DNA from: Steinernema hermaphroditum
Taxonomy: Eukaryota > Nematoda > Chromadorea > Rhabditida > Steinernematidae
NCBI GenBank assembly: GCA_030435675.1
Contig: JAUCMV010000008.1
Coordinates: 56,850-120,849, forward strand
Reading direction: 5' to 3'
DNA: 64,000 bases
The notes beneath the pieces were generated by a model that was not told where the DNA came from, did not search any database, and saw only the letters and a list, made by a program, of their open reading frames with translations. Below are positions 31,393 through 41,597 of this stretch, in pieces (position 1 is the first letter of the stretch; each line of letters begins with the position of its first letter). The translations under genes were made by a program, and so were the position numbers.

Positions 31393-31519
31393 ACTCTTTG
31401 TATGAACAAGGCACTATCTGTCTCGAATTGAAAGTTTTGCAGGAAACTAAGATAGTCCACAGGAAATCCAACGAGAGTAGGCGCGTTCGATCAGGCTCGT
31501 GCAGTTCTACACGATCCAA
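28541..31519 (-). CDS. RTE-clade endonuclease/reverse transcriptase, copy 7
   Basis: Intact 992-codon frame of flank class DR, followed on the right by long array H. Predicted protein as copy 1. Confidence 0.9.
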   Translation of the reverse strand: MDRVELHEPDRTRLLSLDFLWTILVSCKTFNSRQIVPCSYKESLFLEAVEQQEKVSSIPNHHLVVGTLNVRRLATQDRLLELQHDLDNVLIDVVALTELRWRGTGAMDLNDSEMRLYYAGPEDGSGKSGTGFLVNKRYQKNITQFRKINDRISALEVKFGRKHLQMFSVYAPPSSGRESDEQDENDDDFESMLETLREELERAQNPILLGDFNAKMGMKESDSEDVLGRFGYGERNDRGQLLVDLCADFHLRSINSYFKSRKGRKWTWISPDGRTKNCIDHILAKQSMQFKSAVVLGKHFAGSDHRMLRATIKSESPTLRVPTRGVQCKYRLNRGLFQAAITSQMTTGNQMPVDYEDLVDRLRKASEIAKEPIPREKRLSDSTKKLIRQRHEMRRIQTSLRDRIAFVELSKLIRKEIRKDIEAYHRRLIEKAVQKTKSLRKIQGETATGRKRIVELLSDDGILCTSKSDIHRVVQMFYNGLYAQTTDVIYREVEPTEDFPDILQCEVENALNSMKCGKSPGIDKITVEMVKLAKQQLLPVLTALFNRCISRCELPRSMADSSTILIYKKGDPRMMKNYRPISLLSTIYKILTKVINQRIESVLDTSQSEEQAGFRKNYSTVDHLHALNELLERTREYRMPLFIAFVDYEKAFDSVEVNAVWNALQEQGVPVQIVAMLRKIYREAKSHIQIGDDLVEIEIHRGVRQGDVISPKLFTAALEGVFRKLNWEQYGINVNGRRLHNLRFADDIVLFANSQDELQKMMDELNEESQKFGLKINETKTKVMANEELHIRINDVSLEHVDSFVYLGQEVEMIRSNRKEISRRISAGWNAFREHRVLLTSPSVDMKWKRRLFDMCILPAMTYGSEAWALTKSTKTRLRTAQRRMERRMIGVRLLDRKTNDWIRGVTKVKDIIEEATKRKWKFAWNMANSSVERHKWSTLITEWRPPATRPSGRPRIRWKDEIVKTVGTQRWQTVAKNESLSSWCSRGTQTP

Positions 31520-33974
31520 TCATAAAAATGCTATGGTACTTTGGAGCAGGAGGGTCAGATGCAGAACTCTTTGTATGAACAAGGCACTATCTGTCTGGAA
31601 TTGAAAGTTTTGCAGGAAACTAAGATAGTCCACAGTAAATCCAACGAGAGTAGGCGCGTTCGATCAGGCTCGTGCAGTTCTACAAGATCCAATCATAAAA
31701 ATGCTATGGTACTTTGGAGCAGGAGGGTCAGATGCAGAACTCTTTGTATGAACAAGGCACTATCTGTCTGGAATTGAAAGTTTTGCAGGAAACTAAGATA
31801 GTCCACAGTAAATCCAACGAGAGTAGGCGCGTTCGATCAGGCTCGTGCAGTTCTACAAGATCCAATCATAAAAATGCTATGGTACTTTGGAGCAGGAGGG
31901 TCAGATGCAGAACTCTTTGTATGAACAAGGCACTATCTGTCTCGAATTGAAAGTTTTGCAGGAAACTAAGATAGTCCACAGTAAATCCAACGAGAGTAGG
32001 CGCGTTCGATCAGGCTCGTGCAGTTCTACAAGATCCAATCATAAAAATGCTATGGCACTTTGGAGCAGGAGGGTCAGATGCAGAACTCTTTGTATGAACA
32101 AGGCACTATCTGTCTCGAATTGAAAGTTTTGCAGGAAACTAAGATAGTCCACAGTAAATCCAACGAGAGTAGGCGCGTTCGATCAGGCTCGTGCAGTTCT
32201 ACAAGATCCAATCATAAAAATGCTATGGTACTTTGGAGCAGGAGGGTCAGATGCAGAACTCTTTGTATGAACAAGGCCCTATCTGTCTCGAATTGAAAGT
32301 TTTGCAGGAAACTAAGATAGTCCGCAGGGAATCCAACGAGAGAAGGCGCGTTCGATCAGGCTCGTGCAGTTCTACAAGATCCGATATAAAAATGCTATGG
32401 TACTTTGGAGCAGGAGGGTCAGATGCAGAACTCTTTGTATGAACAAGGCACTATCTGTCTCGAATTGAAAGTTTTGCAGGAAACTAAGATAGTCCACAGG
32501 AAATCCAACGAGAGTACGCGCGTTCGATCAGGCTCGTGCAGTTCTACAAGATCCAATCATAAAAATTGGAGCGGAGGGGTCAGATGCAGAACTCTTTGTA
32601 TGAACAAGGCCCTATCTGTCTCGAATTGAAAGTTTTGCAGGAAACTAAGATAGTCCACAGTAATCCCAACGGGAATAGGCGCGTTCGATCAGGCTCGTGC
32701 AGTTCTACAAGATCCAATCATAAAAATGCTATGGTACTTTGGAGCAGGAGGGTCAGATGCAGAACTCTTTGTATGAACAAGGCCCTATCTGTTCGAATTG
32801 AAAGTTTTGCAGGAAACTAAGATAGTCCGCAGGAAATCCAACGAGAGTAGGCGCGTTCGATCAGGCTCGTGCAGTTCTACAAGATCCAATCATAAAAATT
32901 GGAGCGGAGGGGTCAGATGCATAACTCTTTGTATGAACAAGGCCCTAACTGTCTCGAATTGAAAGTTTTGCAGGAAACTAAGATAGTCCACAGTAATCCC
33001 AACGGGAATAGGCGTGTTCGATCAGGCTCGTGCAGTTCTACAAGATCCAATCATAAAAATGCTATGGTACTTTGGAGCAGGAGGGTCAGATGCAGAACTC
33101 TTTGTATGAACAAGGCCCTATCTGTCTCGAATTGAAAGTTTTGCAGGAAACTAAGATAGTCCACAGTAATCCCAACGGGAGTTGGCGCGTTCGATCAGGC
33201 TCGTGCAGTTCTACACGATCCAATCATAAAAATGCTATGGTACTTTGGAGCAGGAGGGTCAGATGCAGAACTCTTTGTATGAACAAGGCACTATCTGTCT
33301 GGAATTGAAAGTTTTGCAGGAAACTAAGATAGTCCACAGTAAATCCAACGAGAGTAGGCGCGTTCGATCAGGCTCGTGCAGTTCTACAAGATCCAATCAT
33401 AAAAATGCTATGGCACTTTGGAGCAGGAGGGTCAGATGCAGAACTCTTTGTATGAACAAGGCCCTATCTGTCTCGAATTGAAAGTTTTGCAGGAAACTAA
33501 GATAGTCCGCAGGGAATCCAACGAGAGTAGGCGCGTTCGATCAGGCTCGTGCAGTTCTACACGATCCAATCATAAAAATGCTATGGTACTTTGGAGCAGG
33601 AGGGTCAGATGCAGAACTCTTTGTATGAACAAGGCCCTATCTGTCTCGAATTGAAAGTTTTGCAGGAAACTAAGATAGTCCACAGTAAATCCAACGAGAG
33701 TAGGCGCGTTCGATCAGGCTCGTGCAGTTCTACAAGATCCAATCATAAAAATGCTATGGTACTTTGGAGCAGGAGGGTCAGATGCAGAACTCTTTGTATG
33801 AACAAGGCACTATCTGTCTCGAATTGAAAGTTTTGCAGGAAACTAAGATAGTCCACAGTAAATCCAACGAGAGTAGGCGCGTTCGATCAGGCTCGTGCAG
33901 TTCTACAAGATCCAATCATAAAAATGCTATGGCACTTTGGAGCAGGAGGGTCAGATGCAGAACTCTTTGTATGA
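31393..33974. repeat. Satellite array H (long type, 15 monomers)
   Basis: 2,582 bp, two bases shorter than arrays J and L. The differences are two single-base losses: gatccgatataaaa near 32,382 (others have gatccgatcataaaa) and ctgttcgaattg near 32,791 (others have ctgtctcgaattg). It includes the two 161-bp monomers and the taatcccaacggga variants in the same order as array J. Confidence 0.93.
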
Positions 33975-36900
33975 GTATTTCGAGTATTTTATTTGCAATC
34001 TCATAAGTTTCCACAAAGTTGCACCCAGGTATAACTACCAATCAAGTATGTAGGATCATCTTTTCTTCATGCTTCACTCCTTATTTGACTTCATCGCTTA
34101 TGTCTTGGGCATCGGATGATGTTGATGTTGGCACAACACCAGCTTTGGTTTTTCTTCATTTGGCCTTTTCCTTCGTCCAGTCCAGGCACTGCCGCTGGAA
34201 GCCATCAGAACCTCAGCCTTATCGGTGTCCCATATGTGAAGTCAGTGGTGGGTGACCAGAACCAACTGATCAGTCACGGGTGGCCTCACCTAGCCGCGAA
34301 GACGGTCACCTTCGGAAGAATCGGTTGCTCAGTCAGGAGGAGCGTTAGGGCGTTTGAGTTCCTCTGCTGCACCAAGATGAGAGCGACTCATTTTTCGCCA
34401 CAGTTTGCCAGCGCTGAGTTCCTACAGTCTTCACGATTTCATCTTTCCAGCGTATCCTCGGTCTTCCTGACGGTCGCGTTGCTGGAGGCCTCCATTCTGT
34501 AATCAAAGTTGACCACTTGTGGCGTTCCACAGAGCTGTTTGCCATGTTCCACGCAAACTTCCACTTCCTCTTCGTGGCCTCCTCGATGATGTCTTTCACC
34601 TTTGTTACTCCGCGGATCCAGTCGTTCGTTTTCCGGTCGAGAAGTCTCACTCCTATCATTCTTCTTTCCATTCTTCTTTGCGCTGTCCTTAGCCTCGTCT
34701 TCGTGGACTTCGTCAGGGCCCACGCTTCCGATCCGTAGGTCATCGCTGGTAAGATACACATATCGAAAAGTCTTCGCTTCCACTTCATGTCCACGGATGG
34801 CGATGTCAATAGGACTCTGTGTTCCCGGAAGGCATTCCATCCTGCGCTTATTCGGCGACTTATCTCTTTTCTGTTGCTTCGAATCATTTCAACTTCTTGT
34901 CCTAAATAGACAAAGCTGTCAACGTGTTCTAAACTCACATCGTTGATGCGGATGTGTAGTTCTTCGTTCGCCATCACTTTAGTCTTCGTCTCGTTGATCT
35001 TCAGTCCGAACTTTTGGGATTCTTCATTTAACTCGTCCATCATTTTTTGGAGTTCGTCCTGAGAGTTTGCAAAGAGAACAATGTCGTCGGCAAAGCGGAG
35101 GTTATGAAGCCTTCTTCCATTGACATTGATTCCATACTGTTCCCAATTCAGCTTTCTGAAGACACCCTCTAGTGCGGCTGTGAACAATTTCGGACTTATT
35201 ACGTCCCCTTGACGAACTCCTCGATGGATTTCGATTTCTACAAGGTCGTCTCCTATCTGAATATGAGATTTAGCTTCTCGGTAAATCTTACGCAACATTG
35301 CAACGATTTGAACCGGGACTCCTTGCTCTTGTAGTGCATTCCACACCGCATTTACCTCTACCGAGTCGAACGCCTTTTCATAGTCTACAAAGGCTATGAA
35401 TAACGGCATTCGATACTCACGCGTCCTCTCCAATAGCTCATTTAGCGCGTGAAGGTGATCAACGGTTGAATAGTTTTTACGGAATCCAGCTTGTTCTTCA
35501 GATTGTGAAGTGTCTAGAACAGATTCTATTCTCTGGTTGATTACCTTTGTGAGGATCTTGTAGATGGTGGAGAGAAGTGAAATGGGTCTATAGTTCTTCA
35601 TCATTCTTGGATCGCCTTTCTTGTATATCAGAATCGTAGAGGAGTCTGCCATCGATCGTGGAAGTTCGCATCGGCTGATGCATCTGTTGAATAGTGCTGT
35701 CAGAACCGGAAGTAACTGTTGTTTGGCTAGCTTGACCATCTCTACAGTTATTTTGTCGATGCCCGGACTTTTCCCGCATTTCATGCTGTTCAGAGCGTTT
35801 TCGACTTCACATTGAAGAATATCTGGAAAATCCTCTGTGGGTTCGACTTCCCTATAAATAACGTCTGTTGTTTGCGCATATAGTCCGTTATAGAACATTT
35901 GAACGACACGGTGTATATCGCTCTTACTAGTACAGAGTATACCGTCGTCGGAGAGAAGTTCGACAATCCGTTTCCTTCCTGTAGCAGTTTCTCCTTGGAT
36001 CTTGCGTAGGCTTTTCGTTTTTTGGACAGCCTTCTCGATCAGACGGCGATGATAAGCTTCAATATCCTTTCGGATTTCCTTTCGTATCAGTTTGCTGAGT
36101 TCAACGAAGGCGATTCGATCCCTGAGGGAAGTTTGAATCCGGCGCATTTCGTGTCTTTGGCGTATCAGCTTCTTGGTTGAATCTGATAGACGTTTCTCAC
36201 GGGGAATAGGCTCTTTGGCGATTTCCGAAGCTTTTCGTAGTCTATCCACCAGATCCTCGTAGTCCACTGGCATCTGATTTCCTGTTGTCATCTGGGAGGT
36301 GATCGCCGCCTGGAACAACCCTCGGTTTAATCGATACTTACACTGAACTCCTCGTGTCGGTACTCTCAAAGTGGGACTTTCTGATTTGATCGTTGCTCGG
36401 AGCATTCGATGATCCGATCCTGCGAAGTGCTTTCCGAGGACGACTGCGGATTTGAACTGCATCGATTGCTTCGCCAAGATGTGATCGATGCAGTTCTTGG
36501 TTCTTCCATCCGGTGAAATCCATGTCCACTTACGTCCTTTTCGGCTCTTGAAATATGAGTTAATCGATCGTAAGTGGAAATCAGCGCATAAATCGACAAG
36601 TAGTTGTCCTCGATCATTTCGTTCACCGTATCCGAACCTTCCTAGAACATCTTCGCTGTCAGATTCCTTCATACCCATTTTTGCGTTAAAATCGCCGAGC
36701 AGGATGGGATTTTGAGCTCTTTCCAGTTCTTCCCGCAGCGTTTCCAACATGGATTCGAAGTCGTCGTCATTTTCATCCTGCTCATCACTCTCTCTACCAG
36801 AGGAGGGGGGTGCATAGACTGAAAACATCTGTAGGTGTTTGCGTCCAAACTTCACTTCAAGTGCGGAGATCCTATCATTGATCTTGCGAAATTGCGTGAT

Positions 36901-37196
36901 GTTTTTCTGGTACCGTTTGTTGACGAGGAAGCCGGTACCTGACTTTCCAGATCCGTCTTCGGGCCCAGCGTAATACAAACGCATCTCAGAGTCGTTCAAG
37001 TCCATGGCGCCTGTGCCTCGCCATCGTAGTTCAGTTAGTGCGACGACGTCGATGAGTACGTTGTCGAGGTCATGTTGCAGCTCCAGAAGGCGATCTTGAG
37101 TAGCAAGGCGTCGCACATTCAGTGTTCCTACAACAAGATGGTGGTTTGGGATGGAACTTACTTTTTCTTGCTGTTCCACGGCTTCTAGAAAAAGGG
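33975..37196 (-). mobile_element. RTE-like retrotransposon, copy 8
   Basis: Full 3,222-bp element. Target duplication at 33962-33974 and 37197-37209. Confidence 0.9.
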
Positions 37197-37323
37197 ACTC
37201 TTTGTATGAACAAGGCACTATCTGTCTCGAATTGAAAGTTTTGCAGGAAACTAAGATAGTCCACAGTAAATCCAACGAGAGTAGGCGCGTTCGATCAGGC
37301 TCGTGCAGTTCTACAAGATCCAA
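34345..37323 (-). CDS. RTE-clade endonuclease/reverse transcriptase, copy 8
   Basis: Intact 992-codon frame of flank class DL, followed on the right by short array I. Predicted protein as copy 2. Confidence 0.9.
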   Translation of the reverse strand: MDLVELHEPDRTRLLSLDLLWTILVSCKTFNSRQIVPCSYKESLFLEAVEQQEKVSSIPNHHLVVGTLNVRRLATQDRLLELQHDLDNVLIDVVALTELRWRGTGAMDLNDSEMRLYYAGPEDGSGKSGTGFLVNKRYQKNITQFRKINDRISALEVKFGRKHLQMFSVYAPPSSGRESDEQDENDDDFESMLETLREELERAQNPILLGDFNAKMGMKESDSEDVLGRFGYGERNDRGQLLVDLCADFHLRSINSYFKSRKGRKWTWISPDGRTKNCIDHILAKQSMQFKSAVVLGKHFAGSDHRMLRATIKSESPTLRVPTRGVQCKYRLNRGLFQAAITSQMTTGNQMPVDYEDLVDRLRKASEIAKEPIPREKRLSDSTKKLIRQRHEMRRIQTSLRDRIAFVELSKLIRKEIRKDIEAYHRRLIEKAVQKTKSLRKIQGETATGRKRIVELLSDDGILCTSKSDIHRVVQMFYNGLYAQTTDVIYREVEPTEDFPDILQCEVENALNSMKCGKSPGIDKITVEMVKLAKQQLLPVLTALFNRCISRCELPRSMADSSTILIYKKGDPRMMKNYRPISLLSTIYKILTKVINQRIESVLDTSQSEEQAGFRKNYSTVDHLHALNELLERTREYRMPLFIAFVDYEKAFDSVEVNAVWNALQEQGVPVQIVAMLRKIYREAKSHIQIGDDLVEIEIHRGVRQGDVISPKLFTAALEGVFRKLNWEQYGINVNGRRLHNLRFADDIVLFANSQDELQKMMDELNEESQKFGLKINETKTKVMANEELHIRINDVSLEHVDSFVYLGQEVEMIRSNRKEISRRISAGWNAFREHRVLLTSPSVDMKWKRRLFDMCILPAMTYGSEAWALTKSTKTRLRTAQRRMERRMIGVRLLDRKTNDWIRGVTKVKDIIEEATKRKWKFAWNMANSSVERHKWSTLITEWRPPATRPSGRPRIRWKDEIVKTVGTQRWQTVAKNESLSSWCSRGTQTP

Positions 37324-38247
37324 TCATAAAAATGCTATGGTACTTTGGAGCAGGAGGGTCAGATGCAGAACTCTTTGTATGAACAAGGCACTATCTGTCT
37401 CGAATTGAAAGTTTTGCAGGAAACTAAGATAGTCCACAGTAAATCCAACGAGAGTAGGCGCGTTCGATCAGGCTCGTGCAGTTCTACAAGATCCAATCAT
37501 AAAAATGCTATGGCACTTTGGAGCAGGAGGGTCAGATGCAGAACTCTTTGTATGAACAAGGCACTATCTGTCTCGAATTGAAAGTTTTGCAGGAAACTAA
37601 GATAGTCCACAGTAAATCCAACGAGAGTAGGCGCGTTCGATCAGGCTCGTGCAGTTCTACAAGATCCAATCATAAAAATGCTATGGTACTTTGGAGCAGG
37701 AGGGTCAGATGCAGAACTCTTTGTATGAACAAGGCCCTATCTGTCTCGAATTGAAAGTTTTGCAGGAAACTAAGATAGTCCGCAGGGAATCCAACGAGAG
37801 TAGGCGCGTTCGATCAGGCTCGTGCAGTTCTACACGATCCAATCATAAAAATGCTATGGTACTTTGGAGCAGGAGGGTCAGATGCAGAACTCTTTGTATG
37901 AACAAGGCCCTATCTGTCTCGAATTGAAAGTTTTGCAGGAAACTAAGATAGTCCACAGTAAATCCAACGAGAGTAGGCGCGTTCGATCAGGCTCGTGCAG
38001 TTCTACAAGATCCAATCATAAAAATGCTATGGTACTTTGGAGCAGGAGGGTCAGATGCAGAACTCTTTGTATGAACAAGGCACTATCTGTCTCGAATTGA
38101 AAGTTTTGCAGGAAACTAAGATAGTCCACAGTAAATCCAACGAGAGTAGGCGCGTTCGATCAGGCTCGTGCAGTTCTACAAGATCCAATCATAAAAATGC
38201 TATGGCACTTTGGAGCAGGAGGGTCAGATGCAGAACTCTTTGTATGA
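37197..38247. repeat. Satellite array I (short type, 6 monomers)
   Basis: 1,051 bp, equal to 6 x 173 + 13. The right end is the left target duplication of copy 9. Confidence 0.94.
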
Positions 38248-41200
38248 GTATTTCGAGTATTTTATTTGCAATCTCATAAGTTTCCACAAAGTTGCACCCA
38301 GGTATAACTACCAATCAAGTATGTAGGATCATCTTTTCTTCATGCTTCACTCCTTATTTGACTTCATCGCTTATGTCTTGGGCATCGGATGATGTTGATG
38401 TTGGCACAACACCAGCTTTGGTTTTTCTTCATTTGGCCTTTTCCTTCGTCCAGTCCAGGCACTGCCGCTGGAAGCCATCAGAACCTCAGCCTTATCGGTG
38501 TCCCATATGTGAAGTCAGTGGTGGGTGACCAGAACCAACTGATCAGTCACGGGTGGCCTCACCTAGCCGCGAAGACGGTCACCTTCGGAAGAATCGGTTG
38601 CTCAGTCAGGAGGAGCGTTAGGGCGTTTGAGTTCCTCTGCTGCACCAAGATGAGAGCGACTCATTTTTCGCCACAGTTTGCCAGCGCTGAGTTCCTACAG
38701 TCTTCACGATTTCATCTTTCCAGCGTATCCTCGGTCTTCCTGACGGTCGCGTTGCTGGAGGCCTCCATTCTGTAATCAAAGTTGACCACTTGTGGCGTTC
38801 CACAGAGCTGTTTGCCATGTTCCACGCAAACTTCCACTTCCTCTTCGTGGCCTCCTCGATGATGTCTTTCACCTTTGTTACTCCGCGGATCCAGTCGTTC
38901 GTTTTCCGGTCGAGAAGTCTCACTCCTATCATTCTTCTTTCCATTCTTCTTTGCGCTGTCCTTAGCCTCGTCTTCGTGGACTTCGTCAGGGCCCACGCTT
39001 CCGATCCGTAGGTCATCGCTGGTAAGATACACATATCGAAAAGTCTTCGCTTCCACTTCATGTCCACGGATGGCGATGTCAATAGGACTCTGTGTTCCCG
39101 GAAGGCATTCCATCCTGCGCTTATTCGGCGACTTATCTCTTTTCTGTTGCTTCGAATCATTTCAACTTCTTGTCCTAAATAGACAAAGCTGTCAACGTGT
39201 TCTAAACTCACATCGTTGATGCGGATGTGTAGTTCTTCGTTCGCCATCACTTTAGTCTTCGTCTCGTTGATCTTCAGTCCGAACTTTTGGGATTCTTCAT
39301 TTAACTCGTCCATCATTTTTTGGAGTTCGTCCTGAGAGTTTGCAAAGAGAACAATGTCGTCGGCAAAGCGGAGGTTATGAAGCCTTCTTCCATTGACATT
39401 GATTCCATACTGTTCCCAATTCAGCTTTCTGAAGACACCCTCTAGTGCGGCTGTGAACAATTTCGGACTTATTACGTCCCCTTGACGAACTCCTCGATGG
39501 ATTTCGATTTCTACAAGGTCGTCTCCTATCTGAATATGAGATTTAGCTTCTCGGTAAATCTTACGCAACATTGCAACGATTTGAACCGGGACTCCTTGCT
39601 CTTGTAGTGCATTCCACACCGCATTTACCTCTACCGAGTCGAACGCCTTTTCATAGTCTACAAAGGCTATGAATAACGGCATTCGATACTCACGCGTCCT
39701 CTCCAATAGCTCATTTAGCGCGTGAAGGTGATCAACGGTTGAATAGTTTTTACGGAATCCAGCTTGTTCTTCAGATTGTGAAGTGTCTAGAACAGATTCT
39801 ATTCTCTGGTTGATTACCTTTGTGAGGATCTTGTAGATGGTGGAGAGAAGTGAAATGGGTCTATAGTTCTTCATCATTCTTGGATCGCCTTTCTTGTATA
39901 TCAGAATCGTAGAGGAGTCTGCCATCGATCGTGGAAGTTCGCATCGGCTGATGCATCTGTTGAATAGTGCTGTCAGAACCGGAAGTAACTGTTGTTTGGC
40001 TAGCTTGACCATCTCTACAGTTATTTTGTCGATGCCCGGACTTTTCCCGCATTTCATGCTGTTCAGAGCGTTTTCGACTTCACATTGAAGAATATCTGGA
40101 AAATCCTCTGTGGGTTCGACTTCCCTATAAATAACGTCTGTTGTTTGCGCATATAGTCCGTTATAGAACATTTGAACGACACGGTGTATATCGCTCTTAC
40201 TAGTACAGAGTATACCGTCGTCGGAGAGAAGTTCGACAATCCGTTTCCTTCCTGTAGCAGTTTCTCCTTGGATCTTGCGTAGGCTTTTCGTTTTTTGGAC
40301 AGCCTTCTCGATCAGACGGCGATGATAAGCTTCAATATCCTTTCGGATTTCCTTTCGTATCAGTTTGCTGAGTTCAACGAAGGCGATTCGATCCCTGAGG
40401 GAAGTTTGAATCCGGCGCATTTCGTGTCTTTGGCGTATCAGCTTCTTGGTTGAATCTGATAGACGTTTCTCACGGGGAATAGGCTCTTTGGCGATTTCCG
40501 AAGCTTTTCGTAGTCTATCCACCAGATCCTCGTAGTCCACTGGCATCTGATTTCCTGTTGTCATCTGGGAGGTGATCGCCGCCTGGAACAACCCTCGGTT
40601 TAATCGATACTTACACTGAACTCCTCGTGTCGGTACTCTCAAAGTGGGACTTTCTGATTTGATCGTTGCTCGGAGCATTCGATGATCCGATCCTGCGAAG
40701 TGCTTTCCGAGGACGACTGCGGATTTGAACTGCATCGATTGCTTCGCCAAGATGTGATCGATGCAGTTCTTGGTTCTTCCATCCGGTGAAATCCATGTCC
40801 ACTTACGTCCTTTTCGGCTCTTGAAATATGAGTTAATCGATCGTAAGTGGAAATCAGCGCATAAATCGACAAGTAGTTGTCCTCGATCATTTCGTTCACC
40901 GTATCCGAACCTTCCTAGAACATCTTCGCTGTCAGATTCCTTCATACCCATTTTTGCGTTAAAATCGCCGAGCAGGATGGGATTTTGAGCTCTTTCCAGT
41001 TCTTCCCGCAGCGTTTCCAACATGGATTCGAAGTCGTCGTCATTTTCATCCTGCTCATCACTCTCTCTACCAGAGGAGGGGGGGTGCATAGACTGAAAAC
41101 ATCTGTAGGTGTTTGCGTCCAAACTTCACTTCAAGTGCGGAGATCCTATCATTGATCTTGCGAAATTGCGTGATGTTTTTCTGGTACCGTTTGTTGACGA

Positions 41201-41470
41201 GGAAGCCGGTACCTGACTTTCCAGATCCGTCTTCGGGCCCAGCGTAATACAAACGCATCTCAGAGTCGTTCAAGTCCATGGCGCCTGTGCCTCGCCATCG
41301 TAGTTCAGTTAGTGCGACGACGTCGATGAGTACGTTGTCGAGGTCATGTTGCAGCTCCAGAAGGCGATCTTGAGTAGCAAGGCGTCGCACATTCAGTGTT
41401 CCTACAACAAGATGGTGGTTTGGGATGGAACTTACTTTTTCTTGCTGTTCCACGGCTTCTAGAAAAAGGG
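38248..41470 (-). mobile_element. RTE-like retrotransposon, copy 9
   Basis: 3,223 bp, one base longer than standard because of a seventh G at 41078-41084. Target duplication at 38235-38247 and 41471-41483. Confidence 0.9.
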
Positions 41471-41597
41471 ACTCTTTGTATGAACAAGGCACTATCTGTC
41501 TCGAATTGAAAGTTTTGCAGGAAACTAAGATAGTCCACAGGAAATCCAACGAGAGTAGGCGCGTTCGATCAGGCTCGTGCAGTTCTACACGATCCAA
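38618..41597 (-). pseudogene. Copy 9 endonuclease/reverse transcriptase with one frameshift
   Basis: The G6 tract of intact copies is G7 here (41078-41084), shifting the frame after residue 173 inside the endonuclease. The 5' piece (41067-41597) has 176 codons. The 3' piece is open from 41122 to 38618. The shift is at the same place as in copy 6 but is made by a different base, so the two are independent events or independent read errors at a difficult homopolymer. Flank class DR. Confidence 0.82.
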
